A stretch of DNA of 49,649 nucleotides from Chitinophagales bacterium (lineage in GTDB: Bacteria; Bacteroidota; Bacteroidia; Chitinophagales; Saprospiraceae). Of the stretch, positions 1 to 8,092 are shown in pieces. A program made the translations under genes and the position numbers. Where the stretch lies: positions 1 to 49,649 of the forward strand of contig JAKSDI010000259.1 of NCBI GenBank assembly GCA_022360175.1, written 5' to 3'. Within the stretch, counting starts at the first letter, position 1; each line of letters begins with the position of its first letter. The notes beneath the pieces are model-generated. The model worked only from the letters and a program-made list of their open reading frames with translations, was not told the origin of the DNA and made no database searches.

Positions 1-405
1 GAGTCCTGTATTGAATTTTTCCAACAAAGAGATCCTGAACAAATAGAACGGGCCCAAAATAACCCGCACCGAAAAATGGCCTTAATTTTTAGATGGTACC
101 TTGGCTTATCTTCCAATTGGGCAAATGCAGGAGTGCCAGATCGAATTCTGGATTATCAGATTTGGTGTGGCCCGTCAATGGGAGCATTCAATGATTGGGT
201 AAAAGGCACCTATTTAGAGCATTACGAAAACAGGAAAGCAGCAGATGTAGCAGAACAAATAATGGAAGGTGCTGCATACCTGTATCGCATTCAAAGTTTA
301 AAAATGCAAGGTGTCAACTTTCCAATGGACTTGGAAAAAGCAGAGGTGCGTGATAAATCATATGTAGAAACAAGTAATTTCGGATTCCAGGATATTACAA
401 CCTAA
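1..405 (+). CDS. PfaD-family enoyl reductase, C-terminal fragment (5' end outside window)
   Basis: The frame is open from base 1 and ends at 405, giving the last 134 residues. It reads through a segment rich in FFQQRDPEQIERAQ, then FRWYLGLSSNWANAG and DYQIWCGPSMGAFNDWV. This is the characteristic C-terminus of PfaD and trans-AT enoyl reductases: FMN/TIM-barrel proteins that reduce enoyl-thioesters in PUFA synthases and trans-AT polyketide synthases. The N-terminal barrel lies off the left edge. The methyltransferase-like fragment eight bases downstream fits the end of such a biosynthetic cluster. Whether the product is a polyketide or a fatty acid cannot be told from here. Family assignment is fairly sure; the pathway is inference. 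Confidence 0.85.
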   Translation, partial: ESCIEFFQQRDPEQIERAQNNPHRKMALIFRWYLGLSSNWANAGVPDRILDYQIWCGPSMGAFNDWVKGTYLEHYENRKAADVAEQIMEGAAYLYRIQSLKMQGVNFPMDLEKAEVRDKSYVETSNFGFQDITT

Positions 406-412
406 AATACAT

Positions 413-553
413 ATGAGCAATCTATACGGTGAGCTTGCAAGGGTATATGAAATCATGTACCCGTCCTTTATCAACTACCAGGAAGAATTGGAAATATATG
501 GTGGTTATTTCAAAAAATACGGCAAGCGAAAAATACTGGAATTGGGTTGTGAA
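413..553 (+). pseudogene. SAM-dependent methyltransferase, truncated at motif I
   Basis: An ATG eight bases after the PfaD stop opens a 46-residue frame beginning MSNLYGELARVYEIMYPSF and reaching KILELGC. In class I methyltransferases that segment continues as the GxG SAM-binding loop. Here the frame reads EANE and stops. The remaining roughly 200 residues expected of the family are absent, and the DNA after 553 does not restore a recognisable methyltransferase in any frame. The simplest reading is a deletion or rearrangement that removed the catalytic part. The N-terminal match is convincing. I cannot see whether the breakpoint is an assembly error or a true event. Confidence 0.6.
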
Positions 554-829
554 GCTAATGAATAGAAATTTTACCGGCCCGGGTCAGCGATTTCCCCGGG
601 ACCTAATGGCTCCATTTAAATTGGACGGGGTGACTCTGTTTAGACTGGATTATACACCGTACTCCTTCATTATCGAACAAGAAGTTATTTTTTCAAAATA
701 CGTTGCATAGGGCAGAATTATATAAGCCTATTGTTTTCGTCGGCAAATTCTCCCTTTTGGCTTTGTGTATGACCATCAAATTAGAATTCTCGTGTAGTCA
801 ATTGAAATTAACCAGTTCATTACAATTTA
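554..829. other. Region between methyltransferase remnant and envelope operon, no clear gene
   Basis: After the truncated methyltransferase a plus-strand frame runs to 710 with protein-like composition (segments such as PFKLDGVTLFRLDYTPYSF). I do not recognise it, and it has no start of its own that fits. A second frame around 690-800 also looks partly protein-like (ELYKPIVFVGKFS). These may be scrambled remains of one or more genes. No terminator hairpin with a T-run is evident before the minus-strand FISUMP gene that ends at 830. Confidence 0.3.
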
Positions 830-1498
830 TTAAAGTCTCTCATCCTCTTTTTTTTCACACATACACCTGATGGCAAATCTCCTGTCATTTAAATTTTCAA
901 TGGGATGGGCATGTAATACTTCATTGGTTTGATAATTTGATTTTTCAAAATACGTTCCTTCCCCACCAAAAATATGAGCATGAAAATATTCATCGTATTT
1001 ATTCATTTGATTTATCCAGATGGTTGTTGCTTTTCCTTCGCCAACGAATAGATTTTTCTTCATCTGATAACCTGTGCCATGAAGTGAAAGCCCTGATGTG
1101 TTTAAGTGACCAATTGGGGTTTCCCAATTTATGGTATCGAGCAGGGCATATATAGAGTCATGTTGAAATTGGGCTTTCAGTATTTGCCAATCATTTAAAT
1201 TGGGGATACGCCAACCTTTGGGGCATGCATTTTCCAGCTCGTCATAAGGGTACAACCTACCATAGTTGGTGCAGTTTTTTTCTCTTTTCCGGTAACATAT
1301 AGATTTTGGGGTTTTGAATTTTAGATTTTCTGCAAACCATATTTGGTTGCCTAATTCTATGACACCGTATTTTATGCTATCCCTTGCATCTGTAATTGTC
1401 TTTTCAAAAAAGGGGGAGATGTATCTGCTTGTTTTTGTAGATGTACTACATGATAAAATGATAGCAACTAAACAAAGGTATAAGATTGCCTTTTTCAT
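830..1498 (-). CDS. FISUMP-domain lipoprotein
   Basis: A 222-residue lipoprotein if the ATG at 1498 is used; the signal MKKAILYLCLVAIILSC ends in a lipobox Cys. A longer start at 1546 would put residues before the signal and overlap the upstream gene, so 1498 is preferred. The mature part contains GNQIWFAENL, a YG-LYPYDE segment and CPKGWRIPN, diagnostic of the Fibrobacter succinogenes major paralogous domain (FISUMP), and ends in the FAIRCMCE motif typical of it. The domain is widespread in exported Bacteroidota and Fibrobacter proteins, and its function is not established. It is the last gene of a four-gene minus-strand operon, 19 bases after the barrel gene. Confidence 0.8.
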   Translation of the reverse strand: MKKAILYLCLVAIILSCSTSTKTSRYISPFFEKTITDARDSIKYGVIELGNQIWFAENLKFKTPKSICYRKREKNCTNYGRLYPYDELENACPKGWRIPNLNDWQILKAQFQHDSIYALLDTINWETPIGHLNTSGLSLHGTGYQMKKNLFVGEGKATTIWINQMNKYDEYFHAHIFGGEGTYFEKSNYQTNEVLHAHPIENLNDRRFAIRCMCEKKEDERL

Positions 1499-1517
1499 TA
1501 GAAAGAAGATACAATGG

Positions 1518-2165
1518 TTAGAGTAAGTAGCTGAATGAAAGTTCAAGAGGAATCCAAGTAAATTGTCGGTCGGCGTTTATGGTACTAAAACCGGTTTTGG
1601 TGATTTCACCCGTTCCGGGATTTTCCAAACGAAGCCCGAAAGCCGCATTTATGTTCAGGTTGGGTCTAAAAGAATAAGTGATACCTGTCTTTAATATTGC
1701 CCCGATTCTTATGTATGTGTTGTCCACTTCTACCTGATGGCGATTTTGGTTACTTACAAAAGTTCCTTGGTAAGAAGTCCAGCTTGAATATGTTATACCT
1801 TCGGTAAAGGGCTGGAACTTAGCATGGTTTCGCAGTTGGAAGGAAAAGCCTGCCTGTAATCTAAATTCTTTGAATTTTCCTTTACCCTCGTACGCATATT
1901 CATAGGAAGGTTTTTGGTCATTGATTTCTCTGTTCCCATATTCCAATCCTGTGAGTGCCGAAAAATATTTGCCAAAATATCTTTTATAGACAACTCCATT
2001 CATCCATTTGAACATGTGGATGTCGTTGATGCTTTCGGGGACTACTTCGAGCCTTAGCAAATTCAGGCGCAGCTCATTCTTGGTATAATGAGCATCTTGA
2101 GCCTTCATGGAAATATTCACAAAAACCAGTAAAAGTATTATGAAAACACAATCCCTGATGAGCAT
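1518..2165 (-). CDS. Outer-membrane beta-barrel protein (porin-like)
   Basis: A 215-residue protein with signal peptide MLIRDCVFIILLLVFVNISMKAQ. Alternating aromatic and polar strands follow (for example FRLQAGFSFQLR, YIRIGAILKTGITYSF, NINAAFGLRL), and it ends WIPLELSFSYLL, the usual C-terminal strand of a small Bacteroidota outer-membrane barrel. Size suits an 8- to 10-stranded barrel of the OmpW/OmpA-like type. It sits three bases after the metallopeptidase-like gene, so the two are surely co-transcribed. No specific substrate can be read from the sequence. Its place among three lipoproteins suggests a small envelope complex, which is inference. Confidence 0.75.
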   Translation of the reverse strand: MLIRDCVFIILLLVFVNISMKAQDAHYTKNELRLNLLRLEVVPESINDIHMFKWMNGVVYKRYFGKYFSALTGLEYGNREINDQKPSYEYAYEGKGKFKEFRLQAGFSFQLRNHAKFQPFTEGITYSSWTSYQGTFVSNQNRHQVEVDNTYIRIGAILKTGITYSFRPNLNINAAFGLRLENPGTGEITKTGFSTINADRQFTWIPLELSFSYLL

Positions 2166-2168
2166 GTA

Positions 2169-3137
2169 CTAAAGTATTTTTGATACTTTAAATAAAGATA
2201 CGGCAGCCCCGCCGTCACTATCCAAACCAATGCTCAATAGCGGAGTGTTCAGTGTATCCAACAGAAACTCAAATTCTTCATTGACGAAAATTTTGCAGAA
2301 ATTACTTTGTTCCCTTATGGTAAATTTATTTTTTTTGGTAAAATCAATATCCGGATGGTTTTTTTGATGTAACCGGTATGTTCTACCGTTTTCAATGATT
2401 CCTACAACAATTGTTTTATCTCTACCATGTATGTTTAAATAAGCTCCGTTTTCTTTAGTGCCCCATTGGAAATACAGATTTTCATTTAGGTTTTCTATTG
2501 ATACTATAGACTCAAACTCAAATTGTTCTACAGTTTGCAACAGCTCAAAAATAGTATCAGATACAGCGGAAAAAGATGTCAGGGTTTCAGTCTGCAATTG
2601 TTGTATTTCGTCATACTCAAACTGAAGGGTAGTCCAAAAGGGAGAGGGTGTATCTGCATCAAAGAGTTCATCAATATAATACGGTTTTCTAAAACCGTAG
2701 AATGCTCGTGCAATACCCTCCTCATCTGACGCAAACGGCTGTCCCCTCATAATCGTCTTCCACATATTATTGACCAATCTGGTATTATCATGGGGTCTTG
2801 AAAGTTCACAATGCCCAAGTTCATGATAGACCCTTGAGGCATTATTGTCGGGCGTGCGGGAGTCCCATGCCTCCTTATCAAATATCATGTGGTGTAAACC
2901 TTCGTGGGCATTCCCCCTTCCCAAGCATGTTGCGGATGTCCCAGGTGGAGTCTCGCCAAATTCCATTATCAAACCTGTATCAGAAAAATCAACTACATAT
3001 CCCCGTTTGGCTGCTTCTGCGACAAAGTCATCCAAGTAGGGCTGTATTTCCGGTTCTACGAAAATGGTATTGCTCAATTCCCTCTTTGTACAAGAAAGAA
3101 TTAATATGAACATTGACATAAATAACATTTTTTTCAT
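2169..3137 (-). CDS. Putative zinc metallopeptidase lipoprotein (HELGH)
   Basis: A 322-residue lipoprotein; the signal MKKMLFMSMFILILSC gives an N-terminal Cys. The key motif is YHELGHCELSRPHDN, an HExxH zinc site with a further His seven residues on, followed about 12 residues later by IMRG, which could serve as a Met-turn. This arrangement occurs in small secreted metallopeptidase-like proteins of Bacteroidota and resembles metzincins, although the third His is one residue further than in the classic signature. The C-terminal half (roughly 200-322) looks like a jellyroll or laminin-G-type beta domain. Its start overlaps the stop of the EreA-like gene by four bases (ATGA), showing translational coupling. 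Proteolytic activity is inferred from the motif only. Confidence 0.7.
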   Translation of the reverse strand: MKKMLFMSMFILILSCTKRELSNTIFVEPEIQPYLDDFVAEAAKRGYVVDFSDTGLIMEFGETPPGTSATCLGRGNAHEGLHHMIFDKEAWDSRTPDNNASRVYHELGHCELSRPHDNTRLVNNMWKTIMRGQPFASDEEGIARAFYGFRKPYYIDELFDADTPSPFWTTLQFEYDEIQQLQTETLTSFSAVSDTIFELLQTVEQFEFESIVSIENLNENLYFQWGTKENGAYLNIHGRDKTIVVGIIENGRTYRLHQKNHPDIDFTKKNKFTIREQSNFCKIFVNEEFEFLLDTLNTPLLSIGLDSDGGAAVSLFKVSKIL

Positions 3138-4261
3138 CGTCGCTTATTATTTAATATCAGTGAATAATCAATCAAGCTGTTTGGGTTGCAGTCTTTTAAC
3201 CTGATTAATCCGAAGTGGGGCTTGCCCAAAAGTATTTTTAACTTGTCATCCGAAAATTTTAACCTTGAGGTTTCGCCTTTTTTGAATCTTTTGCCATAAA
3301 TATTTTTTTCAAACCCGAAATACTCATATTGAATGAGTATTGGGTCGTTAAAAACTTGTGTATTCGCTTCCCGCAAAACGAGATTGGCAAACCGAGTGCC
3401 TTTTGTTTTTAAATGATTCAAAAAAAAAAAAAAAAAATACCTTTCCCTCCCTTTCCTTTCGTTTAATCCATGGTACTCCTTAAACCTTTCAAACATAAAC
3501 TTATCCCGCTTTTGATAGGGCTTTTTGTTATATTCAAAATGTACCCCCCTGATTATCCCATTTAAAATAAAATCAAAATAATTCTGTGTACGGCTTAACT
3601 GTGCCTGCGTCTTACGGCTATTGAAAAAGCTATTGATTTCATTTTTCAAGTTTCTATTTGCCCCGTTTTTTTCTAAAAGGTCAATGAACTGCTCAGCTAA
3701 GTCGTTGATTAGTTTTCCAGCACTCTGATTTTTCTGTAGCTCTTTTAAAACTATCAATACACCCGCAATTCCTTGACGTTCAATATCCAAGGCGATTATT
3801 TTAATTTTTAAACTATCAGGTAGTTCTGAATTAAGTTGATGAACCTTTTTAAGTTTTTCCTTTCTTATTTTGTTTCTTTTATTGCTGACGGTTTTTTTAA
3901 ATTCTTTGTAAACCTTATTCAAATAACTACTATCACCTGTTTCAAGGTATTTGTTGACGAGATAACCGTTGCTTATCGATTCTTCTAACAGCAGTACATT
4001 GGTACCGTTGCAGCCGTTCAAAAATTGAAGGAACTCAAACCGCAAATATTCTGAGGGCCATACCGTATGGATTTCACCTGACAACACAAAACCAGACTGT
4101 TTAAAATGATTTAAGTGCATTTCGTTCAATCCGGCAAAAGGTATTTCACCTCCAGTTTCAATGGCTTGGATGTCCATTGACGAGCAAATGTTAAAAGTAT
4201 TTAGATTACATCCGCATATCGCAAATACTGAAAGTGAGTAAAGCAATATTCTTAGGTTCAT
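3134..4261 (-). CDS. EreA/TraB-like lipoprotein containing an 18-base homopolymer
   Basis: A 375-residue lipoprotein (signal MNLRILLYSLSVFAICGC). Around residues 55-110 it shows GEIHTVWPSEYLRFEFLQFL, LLLEES and KYLETGD. This resembles the GExxH...E core of the erythromycin-esterase-like/TraB/ChaN group, whose members hydrolyse or sequester small substrates or have no known activity. Residues 130-220 are very Lys-rich and helical. At about residue 276 the coding strand carries 18 consecutive T (3420-3437), read as a run of Phe; a one-base slip would truncate the last third of the protein. It is the first gene of a four-gene minus-strand operon and overlaps the next by four bases. Family placement is tentative. 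Confidence 0.6.
   Translation of the reverse strand: MNLRILLYSLSVFAICGCNLNTFNICSSMDIQAIETGGEIPFAGLNEMHLNHFKQSGFVLSGEIHTVWPSEYLRFEFLQFLNGCNGTNVLLLEESISNGYLVNKYLETGDSSYLNKVYKEFKKTVSNKRNKIRKEKLKKVHQLNSELPDSLKIKIIALDIERQGIAGVLIVLKELQKNQSAGKLINDLAEQFIDLLEKNGANRNLKNEINSFFNSRKTQAQLSRTQNYFDFILNGIIRGVHFEYNKKPYQKRDKFMFERFKEYHGLNERKGRERYFFFFFLNHLKTKGTRFANLVLREANTQVFNDPILIQYEYFGFEKNIYGKRFKKGETSRLKFSDDKLKILLGKPHFGLIRLKDCNPNSLIDYSLILNNKRR
3420..3437. repeat. A18 homopolymer (T18 on the coding strand) inside the EreA-like gene
   Basis: Eighteen consecutive A on the plus strand, by far the longest homopolymer in the window, inside an otherwise intact open frame. The stretch codes TAT, five TTT, then TTG. 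Tracts of this length are prone to slipped-strand errors in vivo and to sequencing error. Confidence 0.9.
3704..3816. repeat. 113-bp direct repeat, copy 1 (internal to the EreA-like gene)
   Basis: Matches 4284-4396 at a constant offset of 580 bases with three substitutions (3773, 3809 and 3814). Copy 1 lies inside the open reading frame of the EreA-like lipoprotein. Confidence 0.9.
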
Positions 4262-4283
4262 CTATTGAAAGTTTTGGCTAAGT

Positions 4284-4396
4284 GTTGATTAGTTTTCCAG
4301 CACTCTGATTTTTCTGTAGCTCTTTTAAAACTATCAATACACCCGCAATTCCCTGACGTTCAATATCCAAGGCGATTATTTTAATTTTCAAACCAT
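4284..4396. pseudogene. 113-bp direct repeat, copy 2: stranded fragment of an EreA-like gene
   Basis: This near-identical, same-orientation copy of 3704-3816 begins 23 bases upstream of the EreA-like start codon. It carries an internal piece of the gene (the region coding for KIIALDIERQGIAG) with no start and no continuation. Similarity stops abruptly at both ends. It is best read as what remains of a second, deleted paralogue or of an aborted tandem duplication. It occupies the place where the operon promoter would be expected. Confidence 0.7.
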
Positions 4397-4474
4397 ATAG
4401 GTTGATGCTTAATATGCTTTCCTCCTCCCCTGGGGTTATATCAGCATCTACTCAACCCATTAACTTTTAAAGCA

Positions 4475-4645
4475 ATGTTCACCTTTTTAAAATCATTTAT
4501 CCATACCGGATCAAAAGAAGAATTCGTGCAATTAGAAGCACATTATAATGTATATCCCAAAGATGCATTTAGAATTTGCCTTGATTTCGAAGCATTTTTG
4601 AAAATAAATCCTGGTTTATCTATTAATGCAAAAGGATATTTGTAA
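4475..4645 (+). CDS. Small hypothetical protein or gene fragment, 56 residues
   Basis: ATG at 4475 opens a 56-residue frame (start MFTFLKSFIHTGSKEEF, end INAKGYL) with ordinary amino-acid composition but no signal peptide or recognisable domain. It lies in the disturbed interval between the stranded duplicate and the DUF4838 gene, so it may be the C-terminal remnant of a lost gene. A small hairpin, GGCATT...AATGCC (4655-4677), follows it. Coding status is uncertain. Confidence 0.3.
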   Translation: MFTFLKSFIHTGSKEEFVQLEAHYNVYPKDAFRICLDFEAFLKINPGLSINAKGYL

Positions 4646-4679
4646 TATGTCTCGGGCATTTTCTTAGCATTAATGCCTT

Positions 4680-4687
4680 TACTTTTG
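4680..4687 (+). promoter_or_regulatory. Candidate Bacteroidota -7 box of the DUF4838 gene
   Basis: TACTTTTG matches the TAnnTTTG consensus and lies 16 bases before the ATG at 4704, implying a very short leader. No TTG -33 element is obvious at the right distance, so this is tentative. Confidence 0.3.
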
Positions 4688-4703
4688 ACTCAAACTGTTT
4701 GGC

Positions 4704-6902
4704 ATGGATAAAATAGCCTTTATATTTTGGATATTTCTCAGTCTTATTTCAATTGAATGCCAGGGGCAAACTCACCTTACTTTATCTAAAAGCGGTAAAG
4801 CAAATGCTACAATTGTACTGCCCGAAAATTCAGATGAATGGGTGCAAAAAGCGGCTACAGAATTGCAGTCCTATCTCAAAGAAATCGGAAATGTAGATAT
4901 TGCGATAAGCAAAACAGTGGAGGGTGAAACCAATATTTACATTGGGAAAAGAACGGAACTTGATTTGCCCCAACATGCTATTGCTTATTACGTTAAAGAT
5001 CAGGATGTGTACATTGGAGGAGGTTCTTCTAAAGCTTCCCTCTATGCCGTATATGTATTTTTAGAACGAGAATTTGGATGTCGATTCTATAGTCCGGAGG
5101 TAGAAAAAATTCCAGAACAAAGCCATATCAGACTCCCCAAAGACCTAAATTACCACTATGTACCACCAGTTAGTACGCGTACCGTGCATTCCAGGCTGTT
5201 TTACGATCAAGCGGATTTTGCCCACAAACTTCGGGTAACAGAAGAAGCTTTTCCAACTTATGTACCAGATGCCAGAGTACATACTTTTCATCGGTTTCTA
5301 CCTGCAGATGATTTTTACCAATCACATCCTGAGTATTATGCTTTGCGAAATGGTAAACGCATACCCACTCAACTTTGTCTAACCAATGAAACGGTTTTTG
5401 AACTTGTCAAAGATAGCGTGACTCAATACTTGGCTCGTTACCCTTCCGCAAAGGTAATTTCTGTTAGTCAGGATGACAATACCCAATATTGCCAGTGTGA
5501 TAAGTGCGAGGCAATTCATCAGGCAGAAGAATCTCCATCGGGTTCCATGATTTATTTTGTCAATCGGATTGCCGAGCATTTTCCGGATAAACAGATTTCA
5601 ACGCTTGCGTATCAATATACGCGCAAAGCACCAAAAAACATCCGCCCAAAAAGTAATGTATTAATCACTCTATGTTCTATTGAATGTGATCGTAGTGCAC
5701 CAATTGATAAAAAATGCCAGGATTTCACTAATGACCTCAGGGAGTGGTCTAAAATCTCCGACAATATTCGAATCTGGGATTACACGACTCAATTCACCAA
5801 TTTTCTTGCTCCTTTTCCTAATATCCATACGCTTCAACCGAACATAGATCTATTTGTAAACAATAATGCCAAATGGATATTTGAACAGCATAGTCGGCAG
5901 CCCAGTGAACTATTTGAACTCCGCTCCTATTTAACAGCTCAACTGCTTTGGCAGCCTGATGCGAATGCAACGGCTATTATGGATGATTTCTTAAATGGCT
6001 ATTATGAAGCGGCAGCACCTTTTGTTCGATCTTATATTGAAACTGTCCATGAGGAAATTCAACAGGATAGTTCCTTTTTCTTATTTCTCTATGGCGATCC
6101 TTCACAGGGCTTTGAAAGTTTCTTGAGTGGCCCAATGCTGGCTTATTACGACAGCTTGTATAATGAGGCAGAAAAGGCAGTAGCTGGCCAGCCTGAATTA
6201 TTAGACCGGCTAAATGCAGCACGTTTAAGTGTAGATTATGCCCTCCTGGAGCATGCTAGAAGAAATTTGAGCAAGGCTGCTCTATCACCGGATTTAAGCA
6301 AACGCCTGGCTCGTTTTGAAGCAACTACCCAGAAAGCAAACATTAGTATGATGAACGAAATGCGTTATAGTGTCTCAGAATATATTGAAGGGTATAAAAA
6401 CACTATTGCCCGGGCGAAAAATCAAAATTTAGCTCATGGAAAAAAAGTAATCTTGAATACCAAGCCTAAAAAGTATGCCAGTGAAGATCCACAAACCTTA
6501 ACTGATGGTGCCTTCGGAGGCGGAAATTTTTATGCCAACTGGCTTGGGTTTGAAGGAAACGACCTGGAGGCTGTTATTGATTTAGGAGCCCCCAACATGG
6601 TTAAGCAAATTTCTTCTGCCTTTCTGCAAGTGACCAACCATATTGTATTTTTCCCAAATTCGGTTGAGTATTGGTACAGCATGGATGGACAAAATTATAG
6701 CCGCTTTGAAACACTCCAAAATCAAAAACCATTAACGAAGGGCAGTAAGATTAATGATATTCAGTATTTTACGAGTCAATCACAAGCGGTGGAAGCGCGT
6801 TATATCAAAATCATAGGGAAGAATCAACAGCTTGCCCCTGTTTGGCATAATGCTGCTGGCTTGCCAGCGTGGGTATTTATTGATGAAGTGACTGTGAATT
6901 AG
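4704..6902 (+). CDS. DUF4838 glycosidase-like protein with C-terminal discoidin domain
   Basis: A 732-residue secreted protein; the signal MDKIAFIFWIFLSLISIECQGQ has no clear lipobox. Residues about 25-140 resemble the N-terminal domain of GH67 alpha-glucuronidases (KAATELQSYLKEIG, YAVYVFLEREFGCRFYSP). Residues about 190-450 form the DUF4838 region with VSQDDNTQYCQCDKC (Cys around 264-269). Residues about 575-732 form an F5/8 type C (discoidin-like) carbohydrate-binding domain (LTDGAFGGGNFYANWLGFEG, EARYIKIIG). DUF4838 proteins are TIM-barrel, GH20/GH67-related and occur in glycan-use loci; their substrates are generally unknown. The gene is monocistronic, facing pdhB across a strong hairpin. 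Domain calls are good; enzyme activity is inference. Confidence 0.8.
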   Translation: MDKIAFIFWIFLSLISIECQGQTHLTLSKSGKANATIVLPENSDEWVQKAATELQSYLKEIGNVDIAISKTVEGETNIYIGKRTELDLPQHAIAYYVKDQDVYIGGGSSKASLYAVYVFLEREFGCRFYSPEVEKIPEQSHIRLPKDLNYHYVPPVSTRTVHSRLFYDQADFAHKLRVTEEAFPTYVPDARVHTFHRFLPADDFYQSHPEYYALRNGKRIPTQLCLTNETVFELVKDSVTQYLARYPSAKVISVSQDDNTQYCQCDKCEAIHQAEESPSGSMIYFVNRIAEHFPDKQISTLAYQYTRKAPKNIRPKSNVLITLCSIECDRSAPIDKKCQDFTNDLREWSKISDNIRIWDYTTQFTNFLAPFPNIHTLQPNIDLFVNNNAKWIFEQHSRQPSELFELRSYLTAQLLWQPDANATAIMDDFLNGYYEAAAPFVRSYIETVHEEIQQDSSFFLFLYGDPSQGFESFLSGPMLAYYDSLYNEAEKAVAGQPELLDRLNAARLSVDYALLEHARRNLSKAALSPDLSKRLARFEATTQKANISMMNEMRYSVSEYIEGYKNTIARAKNQNLAHGKKVILNTKPKKYASEDPQTLTDGAFGGGNFYANWLGFEGNDLEAVIDLGAPNMVKQISSAFLQVTNHIVFFPNSVEYWYSMDGQNYSRFETLQNQKPLTKGSKINDIQYFTSQSQAVEARYIKIIGKNQQLAPVWHNAAGLPAWVFIDEVTVN

Positions 6903-6963
6903 ACTGGAGAATAAGTACTCCTGAAAAGAGTTATTAGAAAACGCTTACCAAAGAATAATAAAA

Positions 6964-6992
6964 AAGGGCGCAAAATCATCATTTGCGCCCTT
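6964..6992. terminator. Bidirectional terminator between DUF4838 gene and pdhB
   Basis: A perfect 11-bp stem (AAGGGCGCAAA with its complement) encloses a 7-base loop. It has A-runs on one side and T-rich sequence on the other, and is placed between two convergent stop codons. Confidence 0.85.
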
Positions 6993-7014
6993 CGTGTTAT
7001 CTTAAATCGATTTT

Positions 7015-8001
7015 TTACGCATTCATGTAAAGCACTTCTTTAGCGGCTTTAATGATCTTATTTGCATTAGGCAAATAAGCATCTACCAATGTCGGTGCAT
7101 ATGGCAGGGATGTGTCTGCAGCATTTACACGTGTAACTGGTGCATCCAGATAGTCAAATGCATATTTCTGGATTTCATAAGCAATTTCAGCAGAGACACC
7201 CGCAAATGGCCATGATTCATCTACAACTACCAATCGATTCGTCTTTTTCACCGAATTTACAATTGTATGATGATCCAGAGGACGAATTGTTCTTAAATCA
7301 ATAACTTCAGCAGATATCCCTTCTTTCTCTAGTGCTTCGGCAGCTTCAATAACCGGAAACATCATTTTATTGAAAGAAACCAATGTGATATCTGTTCCTT
7401 CACGTCTCACAGCAGCTTGTCCAATTGGAACCAGGTATTCTCCTTCAGGTACTTCAGCTTCATAGCCATATAATAACTCAGATTCCATCACACAAACAGG
7501 ATCTTCGTCGCGAATGGCAGATTTAAGAAGTCCTTTCGCATCGGCAGGGTCTACACAAGAAATAACTTTCAGGCCTGGAGTATTAGCCATCCAGCTTTCA
7601 AAAGTCTGAGAGTGCTGTTGAGCCAATTGTCCAGCACTTCCGGAAGGGCCTCGAAAAACAATTGGACACTTGAATTGCCCGGCAGACTGAGATAAAGTCT
7701 TGGCAGCGTTATTTACAATCTGATCGAATGCAAGGACCGCAAAATTCCAGGTCATAAACTCAACGATAGGCCGTAAGCCATTCATTGCTGCTCCAACCCC
7801 AATTCCTGCAAAGCCAAGTTCAGCAATGGGTGTATCAATAACTCGCTTGGCACCGAACTCATCCAGCATGCCTTTGCTAACTTTATATGCCCCATTGTAT
7901 TCAGCAACCTCCTCTCCCATTAAGAATACATTCTCATCTCGACGCATTTCCTCGGACATTGCCTCACGTAGAGCGTCTCTAAGTGCTATTTTTCTAGCCA
8001 T
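7015..8001 (-). CDS. pdhB: Pyruvate dehydrogenase E1 component, beta subunit
   Basis: A 328-residue cytoplasmic protein, full length for the family. It begins MARKIALRDALREAMSEEM and carries FLMGEEVAEYNGAYKVSKG, the RVIDTPIAELGFAGIGVGAA segment and the FRGPSGSAGQLAQQHSQ loop characteristic of E1-beta subunits of 2-oxo-acid dehydrogenases. With E1-alpha it binds thiamine diphosphate and decarboxylates pyruvate, passing the acetyl group to lipoyl-E2. The C-terminal transketolase domain (IDLRTIRPLDHHTIV) is intact. It stands alone; neither pdhA nor an E2 gene is beside it. A TAnnTTTG box lies about 30 bases upstream. A branched-chain substrate is possible, but sequence details favour pyruvate. 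Confidence 0.92.
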   Translation of the reverse strand: MARKIALRDALREAMSEEMRRDENVFLMGEEVAEYNGAYKVSKGMLDEFGAKRVIDTPIAELGFAGIGVGAAMNGLRPIVEFMTWNFAVLAFDQIVNNAAKTLSQSAGQFKCPIVFRGPSGSAGQLAQQHSQTFESWMANTPGLKVISCVDPADAKGLLKSAIRDEDPVCVMESELLYGYEAEVPEGEYLVPIGQAAVRREGTDITLVSFNKMMFPVIEAAEALEKEGISAEVIDLRTIRPLDHHTIVNSVKKTNRLVVVDESWPFAGVSAEIAYEIQKYAFDYLDAPVTRVNAADTSLPYAPTLVDAYLPNANKIIKAAKEVLYMNA

Positions 8002-8030
8002 TCTTCTTTGTTGTTAGGTTCAATCGTCTG

Positions 8031-8038
8031 CAAAAATA
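8031..8038 (-). promoter_or_regulatory. Candidate -7 box of pdhB
   Basis: On the minus strand this reads TATTTTTG, an exact fit to TAnnTTTG, 30 bases before the pdhB ATG. It is divergent from the promoter at 8093-8122. No clear -33 TTG is visible. Confidence 0.45.
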
Positions 8039-8092
8039 TAAAAACTAGTCTTATTTTAAAGTATTAAGCACATCGTATGGTTCATACTTAAA

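Noticed and set aside
429-710. Open frame of 93 codons on plus overlapping the truncated methyltransferase
   Set aside because: Its first 40 codons are an out-of-frame reading of the methyltransferase start, and the rest matches nothing I recognise. It is treated as rearranged remains and not as a gene.
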